Positions 58,480 to 64,000 of a stretch of DNA of 64,000 nucleotides are shown here, piece by piece (within the stretch, counting starts at the first letter, position 1; each line of letters starts with the position of its first letter). The translations under genes and the position numbers were made by a program. The DNA comes from Trochalopteron elliotii. Taxonomy: Eukaryota > Chordata > Aves > Passeriformes > Leiothrichidae. Location of the stretch: positions 664,117 through 728,116 of the forward strand of contig JANPWX010000118.1 of the NCBI GenBank assembly GCA_024734555.1. The letters are read 5' to 3'. The notes under the pieces are model-generated. The model was not told where the DNA came from. It saw only the letters and a list, made by a program, of their open reading frames with translations, and made no database searches.

Positions 58480-58504
58480 CCCTCCCTCTCCCCTCCTCCT
58501 GCAT
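58480..58504 (-). CDS. RASAL2: Candidate first coding exon of a short RASAL2 isoform
   Basis: On the minus strand GCCGCCATGCAG gives a near-ideal start context with the ATG at 58502-58504. Eight codons (MQEEGRGR) plus one G precede a GT at 58478-58479. That single G joins the AG that opens the next exon at 51742 to make a Glu codon followed by [14 protein letters not shown]. From memory, the human short isoform also begins MQ and then has few residues before EVPAERSP, so position, phase and first two residues agree. The donor (GTGGGA) is weak. The frame stays open upstream to about 58738, so a longer N-terminus is possible. Codon content is low-complexity Glu/Gly/Arg. No transcript evidence is available. 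Confidence 0.5.
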
Positions 58505-58565
58505 GGCGGCGGCATTGATCGCAATAATGGAATCTGCTGCTGGCTGCCAACAGCAGCAGGAGACA

Positions 58566-58630
58566 GGGAACTGCTCCTCTTCCTCAGCACCCACAGCAGG
58601 ACAGGGGGAACTGCTCCTCTTCCTCAGCAC
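58566..58630 (+). repeat. Two-copy tandem duplication, 40-base period
   Basis: GGAACTGCTCCTCTTCCTCA occurs at 58567 and again at 58607. The copies differ by two extra Gs before GGAA. It lies in the proposed 5' UTR of the short isoform. Confidence 0.85.
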
Positions 58631-60449
58631 TGAGAACAACCACAGCCCTGCTGGATTCAGCCCCCGCTGCCATGGGGCAAAGCAGAGAGAGGTAAGGAGA
58701 CAGCAGCAGTCTTGGGGGCTCAAAGAAGCCATCAGCACTTTATTTAGCTAAAACAATAAAAAACAAGCTAAATGGGAAATAATTGTGCCCTGCCTGGCCA
58801 GCGAGCTTGCCCTGCAGGGAAGACTGGTCGCCGTGACTTTCTGAAGGGTCACATTAATCGTAGGGGATTTACAGTGTAAGGTTTATTCCACACAAAAGAG
58901 CATTTTGCAGGTTTACACATGCACGAGCAGTGACGAATCCTGGTAAGTGAGGGACTCCTGGGCCCCACAAATCAAAACTGCCTTTGTCCTCAGGGGATGG
59001 GGCTGATGCTCTGATCAAACTGCACTCTTTAAAGAGACAGCCGCCTTTTGCTCACCAGTTTCTGAACCTGTCTTTATTTGAAATAATTGATACACTTGCC
59101 AATCCCTATTACTAACAAGGATATTTGCTGAACACTGACTAAAACCCAAGCTACACCAAAAAGCCATTAGATCAGCAAAGCAAAAAATCAGATACCGACC
59201 AACAAATGAAGAAAAAAAAAAAAAAGAACTAATAAGTCCCAGCAGGGAGGAAAATTCCAATTACTAAGACAAACTGTAGCAAGTATTGTTTGTGCAGGAC
59301 AGATATTTTCATAAAACACCTGCCAAGCAGGGCAGATGCTCTACAGAATTCCCAGTTAATGAGGGAACACGGGACAGGCAGTTCAGGAGTGAGGTGTCCC
59401 AGCAGTGTGCCAGACTGAGCAGAGCTGTCCTGTTCCCACTGAACAAGTGCATCTGTATCCCATATCTGGGGTGAAACCCCAGAAACATTCCCTACATCAT
59501 ATAAAATCCTGTGACAGATAGATTTCCCATCTATGCAAAAAGAGCTGATTTTTAATTTTTTTTTTTACAAAATGAACTGTTCCAACAAATTTCCCTCTGT
59601 GTGTGGGAGGATCATATTTTGTCCAACTTTCACAACTAGAACCTTTGAGACTGTGCAAACTGATGACGTGAATCTACTTGCAATAAGAATGGAATTAAAG
59701 AACTTTTAGAGAAAGGATTAGATAGTTATTTTGGTCTATCTGATTGCTCAATATGAAATGAAAATTTCAACCCCTTTCTTTTAGTTCCCTAATCGTATAC
59801 TGTGCTCACAATCACCTGGGTGTCTTTCCATTAAAAACTTGCAATATTAACTATCAGCTCTATAAATAAAAGGCTCTAGAGAAAACAGAGTTATGAGTAT
59901 TGATTTGCCATGAACACTTAACAATTTTGCATCCTTTCTAGGAGTACAAATCACATACAGATCCTGTTTTCCTCCCTGGCTGCCTCATCTTGTCTAATAA
60001 TTTAGCTTTATTAATCCCTTCCAATATTAAATGTTCATGATAACAGAGGAAGTATATGACATATCAAATATGAAACTGGCTTATTGGAGTGTTTTAAAAT
60101 ATAGGAAGATAAAAAAAGCTTTGTAAAAAATGGAGCTAGAACTGGCAAAAACTTCAGTCAGGAGGATGCAACCAGGAACTGAAAGGACAGTGAAGTTTTT
60201 AATAAGCAGGTTTTTGTTAAGGTTAAGTTTTTGATAAGCATGTTTCTCCTGTGAATTAACATTCCTGGGGAAATCCACAGAGGGGGACAAAACCTACATC
60301 CCTACAATTTATCTTCATTTTGTGTGGTTTAACAGGTCACATTAACATGCAGGGACTGTCAGGAGGTGGAGACAGACATCAGAACAAAAGCAAGAATTAA
60401 AAAGTCCTTGTAAGAAAGTAAGTCATGAACACAGTCCCCTCAACAGTCC

Positions 60450-60900
60450 CCCTAGAAATCCTGGAATTTTAAAGTGATAGAAAAGATGTAGAAGAGCCAC
60501 TGACAGTACAAAACACCAAATCCATCTAACCTGATTTGACACACCTTTAGAACATCACCCAGTGACTTCACCCATTCACTGAATTATTTCTGAACAAAGA
60601 CCTGTCTTCCAAAAAAAGGGATATCCAATTGTCACCACACAAGGCAAAGACATGAAGGGCCTGTCTGATCCCCTGTAAGCTGTTCCAATGGTTAACTCCA
60701 CTCCTGCTTAGCAAATTGCTCCTTAGTTCCAAGACTGAATTTATCAAGCCTCATCTCCCAACCACTGGGCTCTGGCTGACGTTTGTGTGCTTTGATAGTC
60801 CATTATCAAACACTGGTATCAGAAATGTCCTCTCTGCTTACATCCTTTGAATACTTGGTTTCAAACAATCCCTTCAAATGTATCTTCAGCCTCCTCTGGA
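60450..60900 (-). mobile_element. Ancient CR1 remnant
   Basis: AAATCCATCTAACCTGATTT, CTGTTCCAATGGTTAACTCC, CAAGACTGAATTTATCAAGC and CTCCCAACCACTGGGCTCTG follow the reverse complement of old amniote CR1 elements. Highly diverged. Confidence 0.65.
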
Positions 60901-61295
60901 GCATTGATTTTGATTTTTAAACCTTTGTTGTGCAAGAAAGCCAGAGACACAGCTCCACAGCTGCAGGACGGGTGTAGTGCTGGTCACAGCAGAAGTTATA
61001 CTGTGAATAGTTTCTTAAATTTGTCTTAAAGGAGGTCTTGTGCTCTAAAGCTTTTCAAACACTGTTAAAAAAGTCCCGTCCAAATTTTCCAGGACAGCCA
61101 GATTGTGAGATAAAATGCAAATCAGCATGAGAAGACCATTCAAAACATGACTAATTTATTTTCATGCTGTGGGACCTACCTACACTGGGAGTTTGTTGAA
61201 CCAATGCAAATCCAGATACAAATTACTCTATTGACCAGAGTAGAAGTATGGAAAATATGAAAATACAGAGAAGTGGGAAGGATCAGCATAGCAGT

Positions 61296-61352
61296 AATTT
61301 AAAAAAAAAAAAAAGAAAAAAAAAAAACCAAAAAACCCAAACAAAACCCCTC
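61296..61352 (+). repeat. A-rich tract
   Basis: A runs with one G and several CCC interruptions (AAACCAAAAAACCCAAAC). Confidence 0.85.
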
Positions 61353-64000
61353 AATCAATGACAAGAAGCAGCTAATATCTGTTTTGAGAGGCTGCTTTCC
61401 AAAATTAGCACCATTAGCTGTACAGAATAGCAGGTGAGAACATCAGAAAACCTGTTCAAAGTGTTTGGGTTTATCTCCCTCACCCCTGAGTTCTAAAAGC
61501 AGATGAGTTCTCAAGCCTGGAAATTAAACCAATTCTGCTTTGGAGCATCTTACAAAAACCAATCATTTAAAACTTGTATAAATCCCTCCCTGGTAATTCC
61601 TGCATTACAGCCACTGACTGAACTCTGCAGTTGTCACAAATGTCACTCTCCTGAAGTTGTGAGTCTGAAACCCATGAAGCTAAGCAGCTTTGCCATCCTG
61701 TGAATTTAAGAATTAGCTTTCTTGATGAGTGAATCTACCCAGAAGCATGAGTCTCAGAGTTTTCTACAGGAATTTTTAGTAAATGAAAATTCATAATATA
61801 TGCAATAATGGAGCAAAGATACCTTGTGATGCAGATGCTTTGTAAGCACATGGCCACGGTGATATTATAAATCATAATGTATTAATGTTCTCTGCATGAG
61901 GCATTTTCAAGGGGAGGAAAAATGGGTCTTACATGCACTAGGGACAGGTGCTGACAGACTGATGGATGGATATTGCTTTAGTCAGTAGATGATGTCCTCA
62001 CAGCAATGTACTTTAGATACTGTACACCCAAGTCATTCTTAATAAAACGTCTTACAGATAATTTAGGAGTGAGTAAGAAACAATGAATGTTTGTTTCTCC
62101 AACCCCTGGATCAATGTCATGTGTCAGGCAAAACTAGTCACCTTCATACCTGCCCATTAGGAAACAACAGGAGTTATTGGAGGCATTTTGCCCCAGAAAA
62201 ATGCAAAGCAGCTCTAACTTTCCAATCCTGTTTCCAATGCCACAGCATGGAACAAGCAACTAGCTTGAAAAGAAGTTTCCCAGACACCTAAAAGTGTCAA
62301 TTCTATATGCACAAGGCTCTGCTGCCTTCATTAAATCATTTTAAATGCCTATCTATAATGAAAGTAATTTTGCTTTGAGGAGCAGCATTACAATATAATA
62401 GCCTCCTAACCAAGCTGTGATCTACTTCAAGAGGATCCCAGTGGACAAGGCTGAGTAACTCAGTCTGTACTAGGAAATCATGCTGGAAGTATTCACAGTT
62501 ATTCTGGAACATGGGCAATTTTTTGGCTTAAGCTACCTAAGACAAAGCAGCGTGTGTGATCCTATGAACCAGCTATGAGCAGAATCCTTCTTCTGCAGTG
62601 TAAATCAATAGCAGATTTATGTCAGACATAAGAAGATGTGGACAGCCCCACTGGAGCATGGCAAAGTACATAGAAAGCCCTTTTTAATCAGGGGAAAAAA
62701 AAAAAAAAAAGGATGGACACTCAAGTGTCTCTTCAAGCCAGTTAATTTATTGTGGAAAGTGAAACCATGCTGATGAAGTGCCAGCCCACACATACACATT
62801 ATAGTCTAGTGTTTTATCCTTTCAGATTGCTTAATGAAGTGATTTTAGCACAGTCACTGATCTCTACACTCACTCTCAACAGCTCTTACCCAGCTGCAGA
62901 TGACAACCTCTGCACACTGATGCAATATTGTCACTTAGCTGGGTAATTGTTCCCCTCACTTCCAGAGTGAGCACCACCAGCCTTCCCAGCCCAGCTGAGG
63001 GCAGAGACCTTAACCAGCAGTTACTCAGGAGGGGGGCAGAAAAAAAGAATTTCCTAAATAACAATTTCTGGAGCAGAGAGGAATCCAGGGGCAGGGAAAG
63101 CTGTGCCTGCTGACAGCCTGGAAAGATAAATAGAGACAGAAAGGCTCAAAATGTAGGTGAGAAAAACAACAAACCTTGAAGTTCTCTAGTATATAATAAC
63201 AGAGCTGGGCAGAACTGTTGGATTTTCAGAACTTCCCTGATCAGCAACCATGGCGTATTTTTTCCCCACTTCCACACCAACTTAATTACACTTTTGTACT
63301 CAATCCAACTTCCTTGGTATCCTCAGAATAGCCAAGGGACTCAGCTAAGTTACACTGTTAGCAGGACGGCAAGTCTGTAAGTACCTATTAATGACCACTC
63401 CAAAAATATTAAGCTAATTTAATTCCAAATTAGGGCCAAGGTGTTATTTACAGAGCCATCAGCTCTGGAGTGCCTTTCCAGACTGTGAACCATATGCCTC
63501 ATGTCAACAGATATCTTGTATTAAAGTATGAATACTCCCAGCTATATATTTAACGAGCTGAATGTAAAGGGTACTTAATTTTCAATGCTGGGAATTCACA
63601 AGATGACATTTTTCCCAAGAATTTTTCCTGCTCACCTTGCAGGCCACACAGTTTGCACAATTCACGTCTTCACAAGTGCTGTATTTTGTGAAAATAATTG
63701 ATTAAGGCAGTTTTGTTGGCATGCTTCCACCATTCATGTTGGTCTCTACTATTACTTCCTGAGCTGCTGTTTTTCCTTGGGCATATGGGCTGAACCAGAG
63801 GTGGGAAACAACCAGGAATGATTTTTCTTATTTAGACTCACTTGAATGACATCTCCAACAAGCAAACAAATGAAAGAACAAGTGAGTGAAGGCTGGGGTT
63901 TGGGTGGTGGTTGGTTTGGGGTCTTTTGTCCTTCTATGACTCCACATTATCACATAGATAACAGAGAACTAGAATTTTGAGAAAAACAATTCACAGAGCA

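Larger units (their letters stand above)
58438..58760 (-). promoter_or_regulatory. RASAL2: Candidate promoter/5' UTR of the short RASAL2 isoform
   Basis: The region upstream of the candidate ATG at 58504 is rich in CTG/CAG on the minus strand and contains a 40-base tandem duplication (about 58566-58630). An ATGGCGGC (YY1-type) element overlaps the start codon. No convincing TATA box was seen. Confidence 0.35.
58761..64000. other. Non-coding region upstream of the candidate short-isoform start
   Basis: Probably intron of the long RASAL2 isoform. Contains the old CR1 at 60.45-60.90 kb and the A-rich tract at 61.3 kb. No exon recognised to the window edge. Confidence 0.55.

Noticed and set aside
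58257..58751. 164-codon plus-strand open frame
   Set aside because: Antisense to the candidate first exon region and built from the CAG-rich, duplicated segment; no recognisable product.
51743..64000. Exon for the N-terminal half of the PH domain (long isoform)
   Set aside because: The WERKYCILTDSQLVLLN-type sequence expected from the human protein does not appear in any frame here; it should lie beyond the window.

Overview
This window looks like a bird chromosome, probably a songbird. It holds most of one protein-coding gene, the avian orthologue of RASAL2, a Ras GTPase-activating protein of the SynGAP/DAB2IP/RASAL family. The gene lies on the minus strand, so it reads from high to low coordinates. 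The bird assignment rests on several CR1 LINE fragments, some ending in degenerate ATTCTATG-type tails, on short introns compared with a mammal, and on A/C-rich low-complexity tracts. The songbird guess is weaker; it rests on one LTR-like block at 24.19-24.58 kb.

Fifteen coding exons from 51742 down to the stop at 8380-8382 could be placed to the base. Each has AG/GT borders and the reading frame carries through every junction. They encode, in order, a basic N-terminal segment, the second half of a PH domain, a C2 domain, a RasGAP domain with its arginine finger (codon 27522-27524) and FLR motif (Arg codon 23204-23206), a long serine-rich linker, a C-terminal coiled coil and a short conserved tail. 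The exons for the front half of the PH domain in the long isoform are not in the window and should lie beyond 64000.

A short-isoform first exon is proposed at 58480-58504: an ATG in a GCCGCC context followed by eight codons and one base, which fits the next exon in frame. With it the protein is 1132 residues, or 1139 if a 21-base extension at 19887-19907 (GENSFLQ) is used. From memory, 1139 is the length of the human short isoform.

Layout: 1-3600 is apparently intergenic, with a small CpG-rich patch at 2.65-2.94 kb. 3.6-8.38 kb is the possible long 3' UTR, with a convincing proximal poly(A) signal at 8177-8182 and a possible distal one at 3629-3634. 8.4-51.7 kb holds the RASAL2 exons and introns. 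52.65-53.58 kb is a CpG-rich patch in the first intron with a strong plus-strand splice donor, a candidate internal promoter or antisense RNA. 58.4-58.8 kb is the candidate short-isoform start. 58.8-64 kb is non-coding with an old CR1 copy.

No bacterial-type system, CRISPR array, rRNA or tRNA was seen. The least ordinary features are the candidate first exon, the tandem 3' splice site, a near-perfect 38-base intronic palindrome close to a 3' splice site, a TATA/MARE/YY1-like cluster in an intron between the C2 and RasGAP exons, and an unusually diverged PH-domain exon.
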